Positions 45,663 through 53,332 of a stretch of 64,000 nucleotides of DNA are shown piece after piece; position 1 is the stretch's first letter; each line of letters opens with the position of its first letter. This stretch comes from Candidatus Hungatella pullicola (GTDB lineage: Bacteria > Bacillota > Clostridia > Lachnospirales > Lachnospiraceae), in NCBI GenBank assembly GCA_019114305.1, contig DXFU01000057.1, positions 1 through 64,000 of the forward strand, in the 5' to 3' direction. Position numbers and translations under genes: made by a program. The notes beneath the pieces were generated by a model, which saw only the letters and a program-made list of their open reading frames with translations, did not search any database and was not told where the DNA came from.

Positions 45663-46787
45663 CTACCAGAATGGGGTCCATTGAGGATCCCACAGACGAT
45701 ACAACGCTTCCATATAAAAATAATCTCCCCAAAGGTTCGGTTCATCTACACCCTTTCCTTCCCCATACGCATAAACACCGTGAAGAATCATTCCTTCCGG
45801 ATCTGCCTCCCCTTTGGAAGACGCCAGCGCATTTAGAACTGCCACCATCTCACCTGCCCTCTGGCTCCGATTCATTTCCAGCATACCGCAGGCGGCAATG
45901 GCCAGAGCTGAACTGTCCCTGGGCTGATCAGATCCATCAGTAAAAATCAAATCCCAATAAGGCATTTTATCGGAGGGAAGATGATCTTCAAAGTAAGCGC
46001 AGACATGGTCATATAATTCCTTTTCCTCTACCGTAAATCCCTTTTTGGACAAACGGGCGTGAAGAGGCATGCCCAAAATTGCCCAGGCCTGCCCACGTGC
46101 CCAGCAGGAACTGTCCGAGAACCCCTGGTGAGTGGCGCCGTGGTCCGGCTGCCCTGTAGCCGGATCAAAATAAAACGTATGGTAGGTGGAATAATCTTCC
46201 CGCACAATATTGCGGATCACCTTATCATAATGAGACTCCGCAATGTCCTGATAGCCCTTGTTTCCTGTAATCTCATAGGCCGTATATAACAGGGGAAGAT
46301 TTAACAGGGAATCAATGATCAGGCGATATTCCTTTTCATCCCCTGTTTTTCCCCATGCCTGAATAAATCCTCCCTTTTTCTGGTATCTTGAAGCCAGCAC
46401 GTCAGCGGCCCGTACGATTACAGATTTTAAATCTTCCTCTCTTGTCACCTTCCAGGCGGCCACCACAGAGAGACTGTATAAAAATCCAATATCATGATGA
46501 TCCAAAACAAAATGATCCTCTAACCGCTTCTGAAAGCTTTTGACGTTTTCTAAAGCCAGACTGCGAAATAGATCCTTTCCCGTATAAAGCCAGGCAATCC
46601 ACAGCATACCGGTCCAGAAGCCATTGGTCCAGTCATCATTCTTTTTAATCCGGTATTTTCCGTTTGTAGCACAGGCAGATGGAAAATCGGTTCCAAACCG
46701 CTTCATGTTTTTCTCTAAAATCCCTACGCACCGGTTAAGCTCCATCTGCACCAATTCCCGGTCTGCCAGTTCTTTCCTATCTTCCAT
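45663..46787 (-). CDS. GH88 unsaturated glucuronyl hydrolase
   Basis: GH88 enzymes hydrate the double bond of unsaturated uronic acid at the non-reducing end of disaccharides made by polysaccharide lyases, opening the sugar. The 374-residue product has the (alpha/alpha)6 pattern: DDWTNGFWTGMLWIAWLY, DHHDIGFLYSLSV, LIIDSLLNLPLLY with the likely catalytic Asp, and GATHQGFSDSSCWARGQAWAI. No signal peptide is present. The start at 46787 has AAAGGA upstream; the frame is open to 46811. It lies 25 bases before the GH35 gene. No polysaccharide lyase or sulfatase is in the window. Confidence 0.92.
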   Translation of the reverse strand: MEDRKELADRELVQMELNRCVGILEKNMKRFGTDFPSACATNGKYRIKKNDDWTNGFWTGMLWIAWLYTGKDLFRSLALENVKSFQKRLEDHFVLDHHDIGFLYSLSVVAAWKVTREEDLKSVIVRAADVLASRYQKKGGFIQAWGKTGDEKEYRLIIDSLLNLPLLYTAYEITGNKGYQDIAESHYDKVIRNIVREDYSTYHTFYFDPATGQPDHGATHQGFSDSSCWARGQAWAILGMPLHARLSKKGFTVEEKELYDHVCAYFEDHLPSDKMPYWDLIFTDGSDQPRDSSALAIAACGMLEMNRSQRAGEMVAVLNALASSKGEADPEGMILHGVYAYGEGKGVDEPNLWGDYFYMEALYRLWDPQWTPFW

Positions 46788-46872
46788 AGAGTTTTTCCTT
46801 TCCTGACACAAAAAGCGGCAGGCCGCAGGCTACAGAACCAGGGACTGCCGCATTTCTCGTCACAAATCCATG

Positions 46873-47349
46873 TTAAAAGAAACTCTCAATACTTACATCC
46901 GGATCATCAGGAACCATCTGAGCCGTCACTTTAATACCTGCTTTTAAAAGCTTGTCCACAGCCTCTTTCTCCTCTGCAGTCATGCTCACAGATTTCTTAT
47001 ACTGGGTCGTTCCCGGACGGTTGGACATATTACCGATATTAACAGGCAAAAGCTCTACTCCCGCTTCCATCATCTTTACCAAGGTTACAGGTGATTTTAC
47101 AATCAGCATTACCCTCTGTCCCTCGTAATTTCCATTCTGAATATTTGCAACCGCCTTATCAAACCCTAAAATGGAAGTATTAACACCTGCAGGAGCCGCC
47201 ATTCGCAAAATAGCCTTTTCTCCGTCATTGGAAGCAACAGCATCGTCAATTACCATAATTCGGTTTACCTTTAAGCCTGTAGACCAGCGGGTTGCCACCT
47301 GTCCATGAATAAGACGGTCATCAATACGAATATGAACAAAACCTTTCAT
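46873..47349 (-). CDS. mannose-family PTS component IIB
   Basis: IIB accepts phosphate from IIA and passes it to the incoming sugar. The 158-residue protein starts VHIRIDDRLIHGQVATRW, with the phosphorylated His15, and continues in the family pattern (MRMAAPAGV-like ILRMAAPAGVNTSIL; LLPVNIGNMSNRPGTTQ). It is the fourth PTS gene of the operon, followed by the GH88 gene. Confidence 0.94.
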   Translation of the reverse strand: MKGFVHIRIDDRLIHGQVATRWSTGLKVNRIMVIDDAVASNDGEKAILRMAAPAGVNTSILGFDKAVANIQNGNYEGQRVMLIVKSPVTLVKMMEAGVELLPVNIGNMSNRPGTTQYKKSVSMTAEEKEAVDKLLKAGIKVTAQMVPDDPDVSIESFF

Positions 47350-47412
47350 CTTCTATTCCTCCTGAATTCTTTGTTTTTCCAAACAGTTTCCACTGGGAAG
47401 CCGTTAGAATTT

Positions 47413-48213
47413 TTACGCGAAAATTTTCAGATTGTAAGCCAAAATACCTACTACTACCAGAAGCAAAGTTACTCTTGTAGAATTCATCTTCTTTCTGCCC
47501 AGCATCCAGTAGGCAAAGAACACTACTAAAGTAGGCGCCAAGCTTGGCATAATCTGGTCAGCCAATTCCTGTACAGAAATGCTCACCTCTCCCCAGGAAA
47601 ATTCGTAGGCAAATTTAGCATTTACTACTGACGGAATCAACGCGCCGATTACCGTAATGCCCAGAATATTGGCTGCCTGAGTAATCTTCTTTAACCGGTT
47701 TCCAATTTCGCTGACAATTTTGGCCCCTTCTCTGTAACCCAGCGCAAAGAAATTTCTCATGCAGAAAGCTCGAAGCAGTCCAAAAAGCAGCCATAAAATC
47801 AAAGCCAGAGGACTTCCCTCCAAGGCCATATAGGAAGCAATGGATCCAATAATTGTAGAGGGAATTACATGGAACAGAGTATCTCCAATACCAGCCAAAG
47901 GACCCATCATACCAGTTTTCAGCGCAGCAATGGTATCTGTAGCATCAGCGCCGGTCTGATCCTGCAGCGCACAGTCCACACCCATAATGATGGGGGCCAT
48001 GGTATTATTGGTATTAAAAAACTGAAGTTCTGTTTTCGCCAATTTCTGCTTATCTTCTTCGCTCTTCTGCTTCTTAATCATAGGCAGCATGCTGTAATAG
48101 TATCCCAGACCCTGCATTTTTTCATAATTCCAGCCGCATCCGCCCAGAAAATACCATCTCCAGAATACCCGATTGCCTTCTTTTGTAATAATTGTCTTCT
48201 TTTCCTTACTCAT
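47413..48213 (-). CDS. mannose-family PTS membrane component IID
   Basis: This 266-residue protein matches IID: RWYFLGGCGWNYEKMQGLGYYYSMLPMI, then FFNTNNTMAPIIMGVDCALQDQ and TGMMGPLAGIGDTLFHVIPSTIIGSI, in parts. Hydrophobic segments fill the C-terminal half. With IIC it forms the sugar channel. The start at 48213 is chosen because AGGAGG lies about 10 bases upstream; it overlaps the IIC gene by eight bases. Confidence 0.94.
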   Translation of the reverse strand: MSKEKKTIITKEGNRVFWRWYFLGGCGWNYEKMQGLGYYYSMLPMIKKQKSEEDKQKLAKTELQFFNTNNTMAPIIMGVDCALQDQTGADATDTIAALKTGMMGPLAGIGDTLFHVIPSTIIGSIASYMALEGSPLALILWLLFGLLRAFCMRNFFALGYREGAKIVSEIGNRLKKITQAANILGITVIGALIPSVVNAKFAYEFSWGEVSISVQELADQIMPSLAPTLVVFFAYWMLGRKKMNSTRVTLLLVVVGILAYNLKIFA

Positions 48214-48991
48214 CGCCCATATCTCCTCCTGCATTTGCTGCTGCCTGACTGACTGCCTGCTCTTCGTTAGACCGCTGATAACTTAAAATGGCAAGGGCAA
48301 GTCCTACCAAAGCTGCTCCCAGTACAGGAACCTTTAAATAAGCAGCCAGGAAAAAGCCCAGAATTAAATATGTAATGTTCTTGCTTACAGGCAGATACCG
48401 AAGAAGAATAGCAATACCAAGAGATGGAAGGATTCCGCCGGCAGTCTTCAATCCGTTCATCAGCCACATAGGCAGGTTGTTTACTACCAGCTCCACAAAA
48501 GTAGAACCAAACACAACTGCCAGGAATACAGGCAGCATACGGGACAAAGACTGGGGAATCAAACCGAAAAGATTCATTTTTGCTGCTGCATCCAGCCTTC
48601 CCTCTTCCACAAGCTTTTCAGCCCGGTGCTGGAAAAAGGTGTTGGAAAAGCGTGCCAGAATATCCAGCTGAATCATCAAAAGTCCGATAGGAATCGCTAA
48701 CGTTACGCCAAACTCCGCGCCCTGACCGCTGGTAATGGCAAATACAGTTCCAAGGAGAGCGCCGGTCATATAATCCGGGATGGAAGCACCCCCAAAATTA
48801 CCTACCCCCAGTACCAGAAGATTCAGCGTACCTCCTACTACCAGACCAGTCTGCACATCTCCAAGAACCAGACCTGCGAAAAAACCGGACATAGTAGGCT
48901 TTACTGTACCAAACGTTGTATTATTTCCATCGTAAAACGCAAATCCCGCATATAAAGTCAAAAGCAGAATCTGCCACCATTGAATTGTCAT
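48206..48991 (-). CDS. mannose-family PTS membrane component IIC
   Basis: IIC is the channel-forming partner of IID. The 261-residue protein is strongly hydrophobic, with FYDGNNTTFGTVKPTMSGFFAGLVLGD near the start and GGTLNLLVLGVGNFGGASIPDYM, typical of the AgaW/SorA branch. GGAGG lies eight bases before the ATG at 48991; the frame is open to 49024. The genes before and after are IIA and IID. Confidence 0.94.
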   Translation of the reverse strand: MTIQWWQILLLTLYAGFAFYDGNNTTFGTVKPTMSGFFAGLVLGDVQTGLVVGGTLNLLVLGVGNFGGASIPDYMTGALLGTVFAITSGQGAEFGVTLAIPIGLLMIQLDILARFSNTFFQHRAEKLVEEGRLDAAAKMNLFGLIPQSLSRMLPVFLAVVFGSTFVELVVNNLPMWLMNGLKTAGGILPSLGIAILLRYLPVSKNITYLILGFFLAAYLKVPVLGAALVGLALAILSYQRSNEEQAVSQAAANAGGDMGDE

Positions 48992-49026
48992 GATTATTTC
49001 CTCCGTAACCTTGCTTTTTAACACAA

Positions 49027-49458
49027 TTATTCATCATCAGAGCCGTCAGACTGAACCTGTAAATCCAAACAGGAGATACCCTCTCTGCCGGCTGCCGCCA
49101 CAGCTGCCACTTCACTCAGATCTGTCATTTCAAACTCTTTAAACAGCGCGTCAATAATCATCGGCAGGTTCATGCCTGAAATCACCTTTGCCTGTCCCTT
49201 TAATCCATGGCGTTCCAAAATCATCTCAGACTGATTATAGGGAGTGCCTCCCCGCAAATCCGCGAAAATCAAGCCCTTTTTCCCCTCTGCCAGCCAGGAA
49301 AGCAAATAAGTCTCCAGACGCTTTCCAAAATGATCAATTCCCTCTTCCTCTGTCAGCTCCATAGCCGTAATCTGCTCCGCCGCTGATCCCATTACCATGG
49401 CTATGGCTTCCTTCATTCCTGCTGCAATCCCTCTGTGGGAGACCAGTAACAGTTCCAT
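49027..49458 (-). CDS. mannose-family PTS component IIA
   Basis: IIA takes phosphate from HPr. The 143-residue protein has the N-terminal MELLLVSHRGIAAGMKEAI, with His8 as phosphorylation site. GLIFADLRGGTPYN and KVISGMNLPMIIDAL follow, as in EIIA-Man. The start at 49458 follows GGAGG; the five-codon upstream extension lies on the ribosome site. First PTS gene after the regulator (gap 29 bases). Confidence 0.93.
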   Translation of the reverse strand: MELLLVSHRGIAAGMKEAIAMVMGSAAEQITAMELTEEEGIDHFGKRLETYLLSWLAEGKKGLIFADLRGGTPYNQSEMILERHGLKGQAKVISGMNLPMIIDALFKEFEMTDLSEVAAVAAAGREGISCLDLQVQSDGSDDE

Positions 49459-49487
49459 ATTCTTTTCCTCCAACTTTTTGCGTAAGG

Positions 49488-50192
49488 CTACACCGGTTCT
49501 ATTTCAATACTGAAATAATCCCACCGCTTGTAAGCCTCAATGTATTCAATGATTCTTCCATCAAAAAGATAGGTATATCTTTTTGTAAAGGCACTGGGTT
49601 CCCCTTCTTTCAGTCCCAGCAGTTCCTGTTCTTCCCTGGGAGTGGGAAACACAATTTCCGTGATTTCCTTAGAGTCAGCCTGATACAGATCAATGCCGTA
49701 CTCGGCACGGATTTTTCGATAAACAGATACAAACGCCTCTTTATCAGCCACATCTTCTTCCCGAATAAACTCTGAAATCACATAACTTTTCTGTACGATA
49801 ATAGGCTTGTCGTCTACCAGACGAAGACGCTTAATGAAATAAAACGGCTCCGAAGGCTGCAAATTCAGCTCCCTGGCAATTCTGCTGTCTGTCATCAGAC
49901 GAATCTCCAAAACCTCCGTCCGTTCCTCTGCATCCCGGTAACGTTCTACATCGGAAAATTTGACAACCTTTCCCTTTCTCGCCTTAGACACATAAGTCCC
50001 TTTTCCCTGATATCGTACCAGATACCCCTCATTGGTCAGGCACTGCAGTGCTTTAATAGCGGTTATGCCGCTTACATTATATTTTTTCTTTAATTCCGCC
50101 TCACTGTAAAACTTATCTCCTGGCTGAAACATTCCATTGTTAATTTCATACAAAAGACTTTGTTTGATCTGCTGATATTTTGGTATAGCCAT
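49488..50192 (-). CDS. GntR/HutC-type regulator of the glycan operon
   Basis: The 234 residues hold an N-terminal GntR winged helix (YQQIKQSLLYEINNGMFQPGD, then KKKYNVSGITAIKALQCLTNEGYLVRYQGKGTYV) and a C-terminal UTRA ligand domain ending YTYLFDGRIIEYIEAY. Such regulators bind a phosphorylated sugar or amino sugar. It is the first gene of the operon, so autoregulation is likely; a perfect 18-bp palindrome lies over its promoter. It parallels BgaR next to the pneumococcal bgaC-PTS locus. Confidence 0.93.
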   Translation of the reverse strand: MAIPKYQQIKQSLLYEINNGMFQPGDKFYSEAELKKKYNVSGITAIKALQCLTNEGYLVRYQGKGTYVSKARKGKVVKFSDVERYRDAEERTEVLEIRLMTDSRIARELNLQPSEPFYFIKRLRLVDDKPIIVQKSYVISEFIREEDVADKEAFVSVYRKIRAEYGIDLYQADSKEITEIVFPTPREEQELLGLKEGEPSAFTKRYTYLFDGRIIEYIEAYKRWDYFSIEIEPV

Positions 50193-50229
50193 AATCGTTC
50201 TCTCCTTATTAATAGGTTGTTTTGTTAAT

Positions 50230-50247
50230 ATAATAATCTATTATTAT
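50230..50247. promoter_or_regulatory. candidate operator of the GntR regulator
   Basis: A perfect palindrome, ATAATAAT-CT-ATTATTAT, overlaps the -10 box and transcript start of the glycan operon. The region is AT-rich, which weakens the argument, but the position is right for repression. Confidence 0.45.
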
Positions 50248-50274
50248 TATAATAATTTCCCCTTGCGGAATCAA
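50246..50274 (-). promoter_or_regulatory. sigma-A promoter of the glycan operon
   Basis: TTGATT (50269-50274) and a perfect TATAAT (50246-50251) are 17 bp apart on the minus strand, about 50 bases before the GntR ATG. Confidence 0.8.
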
Positions 50275-50280
50275 CGATAA

Positions 50281-50762
50281 CCTGCCACTTTTCCTGCATT
50301 TATCAGTATTTCAGACGGTATTCCCCCCATCCTCCTTTTCCCGGTAACCCTTTCGTTTCCTGCAGGCCTTCCGTAGTTGTTATTCACTTAGTAACTTAAT
50401 ATATTAAGCTGTTAACCATATATTAGCATAACCATATAAAAAGCGCAATACCCTTTTCTTCTTTTTTATTCAAATATAATACAACATTCTATCCCCAGTA
50501 TGTGTCTCCTGAAAAAGAGCATCCTTTCAATGGCAGAGGAGCATGAAGGAGTATTGTAAAAATACTGACCTATGCCAAGTGAACGGAAAATTTCTCAGTG
50601 GCCACAGGACGCGGAGTCGTCACCAAAGGTGGCGGTCTTTGGGGCTTGGGAATTAATGCCTCAACAAGCATTTTGGACAGTAAAATCCGACCAAAATCGC
50701 AAAACATATACATGTTTGCATTGCTTGCCAATTTGTGAAATGCGCAAGAATCTCTTTTCCTC
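50281..50762. other. gene-less stretch at the left edge of the ABC island
   Basis: These 480 bases hold no convincing gene. The left half is AT-rich. From about 50520 the base composition changes and looks like decayed coding DNA: a 64-codon open frame (50572-50766) is present without a ribosome site, and another frame reads GGGLWGLGI-like residues. I cannot assign it to a family. It may mark the insertion boundary of the plus-strand TetR-ABC block. Confidence 0.5.
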
Positions 50763-50791
50763 TTGACAATATCTTTTTCACGGACTACAAT
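50763..50791 (+). promoter_or_regulatory. sigma-A promoter of the TetR-ABC operon
   Basis: A perfect TTGACA (50763-50768) and TACAAT (50786-50791) are 17 bp apart. The predicted start near 50798 excludes the upstream in-frame GTG at 50735 as the TetR start. Confidence 0.88.
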
Positions 50792-50817
50792 ATAACAGTG
50801 ATATATAACAGCGTTAT
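50792..50817. promoter_or_regulatory. candidate TetR operator, two adjacent 13-bp units
   Basis: ATAACAGTGATAT (50792-50804) is followed directly by ATAACAGCGTTAT (50805-50817). The second is a perfect palindrome around a 3-base centre and the first is a near copy. They cover the predicted transcript start and end at the ribosome site, a typical autorepression layout. Confidence 0.6.
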
Positions 50818-50833
50818 AAGGAGGAAGAATACA

Positions 50834-51448
50834 ATAGACGGGAACTTAACAACTTTAGAACGCATCCATCAGGCGGCAAAAGCGGAGTTTTTGGAAAAAG
50901 GCTATAAAGATGCTTCCCTGCGAAACATTGTCAAATCGGTAGGCATGACTACTGGAGCCTTTTATGGGTATTACAAAAGCAAAGAAGAACTGTTTGAAGC
51001 GCTGGTAGGCAAGCATTACGAATATATCCTTGCCCGTTTCAAGAAGGCACAGCAGGAATTTGCCCAGCTTCCACACGAACAGCAGCCAGAAGTTATGGGC
51101 GATATTTCTGGAATATGTATGTTTGATATGCTCCACTATGCCTATGCACATCTGGAGGAATGCAAGCTCATTCTCTGCTGTTCGGAAGGGACAAAGTTTT
51201 CCGGCCTTATTGATGAAATGGTGGAAATCGAAGCCGAAGCAACACACTCCTATCAAAAGGTCTTGCAGGAGCTTGGGCGGCCTTCCCCGAAGATCGACCC
51301 CGCACTAGAGCATATTCTGATTACCGGCATGTTTCATACTTTCTTTGAACTGGTAATCCATGAAATGCCGCTGGATGACGCAGAAAACTATGTAAAGGAA
51401 ATGCGCACTTTTTATACAGCCGGATGGATGAAAATTATGGGGCAGTAA
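50834..51448 (+). CDS. TetR family regulator, apparently starting at ATA
   Basis: The protein of about 204 residues has the TetR helix-turn-helix (RIHQAAKAEFLEKGYKDASLRNIV, then GMTTGAFYGYYKSKEELFEAL, in parts) and a ligand domain rich in helices. A perfect AAGGAGG (50818-50824) is followed after 9 bases by ATA (50834), exactly where ATG is expected. No ATG, GTG or TTG lies between the ribosome site and the helix-turn-helix. The in-frame GTG at 50735 lies upstream of the promoter. So either ATA is used, or the start has mutated and expression is weak. It heads two ABC half-transporter genes. Confidence 0.82.
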   Translation: MDGNLTTLERIHQAAKAEFLEKGYKDASLRNIVKSVGMTTGAFYGYYKSKEELFEALVGKHYEYILARFKKAQQEFAQLPHEQQPEVMGDISGICMFDMLHYAYAHLEECKLILCCSEGTKFSGLIDEMVEIEAEATHSYQKVLQELGRPSPKIDPALEHILITGMFHTFFELVIHEMPLDDAENYVKEMRTFYTAGWMKIMGQ

Positions 51449-51558
51449 AGCCCTGTAATTTTTGCTCATTGGTTAGTTTTAGCTAACTTCTGCATGGATA
51501 TAAGATGAACTCAATATGTGTTCTCTGTATCATAGATCAATAAAAAGGAGGAATTTTT

Positions 51559-53328
51559 TTGAAAAAGCAATCCAATCTGTCACGCCTGCTCCAAATTGCA
51601 GGCAGCCACAAATACCTAACCTATGCTTCGTGGGCGCTTTCAGCAATCAGTGCCTTCATTGCTTTGGTACCTTTCTATTACATTTGGAAAGTGATTCAAG
51701 AGGTGTTGGAGGTTGCTCCAGATTTCAGCCGGGCCCAAAATCTGACCCATAATGGCTGGATGGCGGTGCTGTTTTCGGTTATCTCCGTGCTTGTCTACAT
51801 AGCGGGACTAATGTGCTCCCACAAGAGTGCATTTCGTATCGCAACCAACCTGCGGCTGCAAACCATGGAGCATATCATCAAGCTGCCGCTTGGGTTTGCA
51901 GAGAGCTTTGGCAGTGGTAAACTGCGCAAAATTGTCAACGAATCCAGCGCCGCCACCGAAACCTATCTTGCCCATCAACTTCCCGACCGGGCCAATGCGA
52001 TTGCCACGCCCTGCGGACTTTTAGTATTGCTGCTGGTGTTCGACTGGCGACTCGGTCTCTTGAGCCTTGTCCCGGTGGTACTGGGATTTTTGATTATGAT
52101 GGCAATGACCGGGCAACAGATGCAGGAGAAAATGAAAGAGTACCAAAATGCGCTGGATGATATGTCCAACGAGGCAGTAGAATATGTCCGAGGCATTCCA
52201 GTAGTCAAAACCTTTGGACAAACAATCTTCTCTTTCAAAAAATTCAAGGACTCGATTGACCGCTACAAAATATGGGTGATTGCCTATACTAAACAGCTTC
52301 GAACGCCTATGATGCTTTACACAGCAGCCATTAACGGGGTTTTCGCCACGCTGATCGCAGGCGGTCTGCTGTTTACGCAAAACGGTGTCACCACAGAATT
52401 CCTGCTGGATCTGATTTTCTATATTATCATTACGCCAATTATCTCTGTCACACTGACGCGCATCATGTTCCAAAGCGAAAATGCCATGATAGTAAACGAT
52501 GCTTTGCAGAGAATCGATAGCGTTTTAAATTTGAAACCGCTGGAGGAGGCAAAACACCCCAAACACCCCAAAGATGCTTCAGTGGAACTGCAAAATATCC
52601 GTTTCACCTATGATGGAGAAACAGAGGTATTGAAAGGTATTTCCCTTACCATCCCCCAAGGACAGACCGTAGCCTTTGTCGGACCATCTGGCGGCGGTAA
52701 AACCACACTCGCCAATCTGATCTCGCGATTTTTTGATCCGCAGAGCGGTATTATAAAAATCGGCGGAGTCGATGTGAAAGATATTGCTAAAGAGGAGCTT
52801 ATGAACACCGTAGCCTTTGTGTTTCAAAACAGCCGCCTTATCAAAGCTTCTATTCTGGAAAATGTGCGCATGGGCAGGCCCGGCGCAACTCGCAAAGAAA
52901 TCCTCGCTGCGCTTCACAATGCTCAGTGTGATGATATTCTTGAAAAACTCCCTCAAGGAGTGGACACCGTAATTGGTACAAAGGGTGTCTATCTCTCTGG
53001 CGGCGAGCAGCAACGAATTGCCATCGCACGTATTATGCTGAAAAACGCGCCAATCATTATTTTGGATGAAGCAACGGCCTTTGCCGATCCAGACAATGAA
53101 ACCCGGGTACAGGCCGCTTTTTCAAAGCTCTCCGAAGGAAAGACTGTCATTATGATTGCCCACCGGCTTTCCACTGTAATGGGCGCGGATAAAATCTATG
53201 TGATTTGCGACGGGCAGATTGCCGAGAGCGGCACCAGCCGTGATCTGCTGGCACAAGACGGCATTTTCAGCCGGATGTGGCAGAACTATCAGACTTCCGT
53301 TCAATGGAAGGTTGCAAAGGAGGTATAA
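51559..53328 (+). CDS. ABC exporter half-transporter, first subunit
   Basis: The 589 residues combine a six-helix membrane domain with a nucleotide-binding domain: Walker A GPSGGGKTT, signature LSGGEQQR, Walker B IIILDEATAFAD and the switch IAHRLSTV, all intact. The start is a TTG at 51559 behind AAGGAGG. The next gene encodes a second half-transporter four bases on, so a heterodimer is likely. The pair resembles the IrtAB/YbtPQ-like branch; the substrate is unknown. It is probably controlled by the upstream TetR protein. Confidence 0.93.
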   Translation: MKKQSNLSRLLQIAGSHKYLTYASWALSAISAFIALVPFYYIWKVIQEVLEVAPDFSRAQNLTHNGWMAVLFSVISVLVYIAGLMCSHKSAFRIATNLRLQTMEHIIKLPLGFAESFGSGKLRKIVNESSAATETYLAHQLPDRANAIATPCGLLVLLLVFDWRLGLLSLVPVVLGFLIMMAMTGQQMQEKMKEYQNALDDMSNEAVEYVRGIPVVKTFGQTIFSFKKFKDSIDRYKIWVIAYTKQLRTPMMLYTAAINGVFATLIAGGLLFTQNGVTTEFLLDLIFYIIITPIISVTLTRIMFQSENAMIVNDALQRIDSVLNLKPLEEAKHPKHPKDASVELQNIRFTYDGETEVLKGISLTIPQGQTVAFVGPSGGGKTTLANLISRFFDPQSGIIKIGGVDVKDIAKEELMNTVAFVFQNSRLIKASILENVRMGRPGATRKEILAALHNAQCDDILEKLPQGVDTVIGTKGVYLSGGEQQRIAIARIMLKNAPIIILDEATAFADPDNETRVQAAFSKLSEGKTVIMIAHRLSTVMGADKIYVICDGQIAESGTSRDLLAQDGIFSRMWQNYQTSVQWKVAKEV

Positions 53329-53332
53329 CAAA

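Noticed and set aside
50572..50766. 64-codon open frame in the left flank of the ABC island
   Set aside because: No ribosome site and no recognised family; it overlaps the TetR promoter.
50735..50833. N-terminal extension of the TetR protein from a GTG at 50735
   Set aside because: This codon precedes a strong promoter whose start is near 50798, so it would not be transcribed, and it has no ribosome site.
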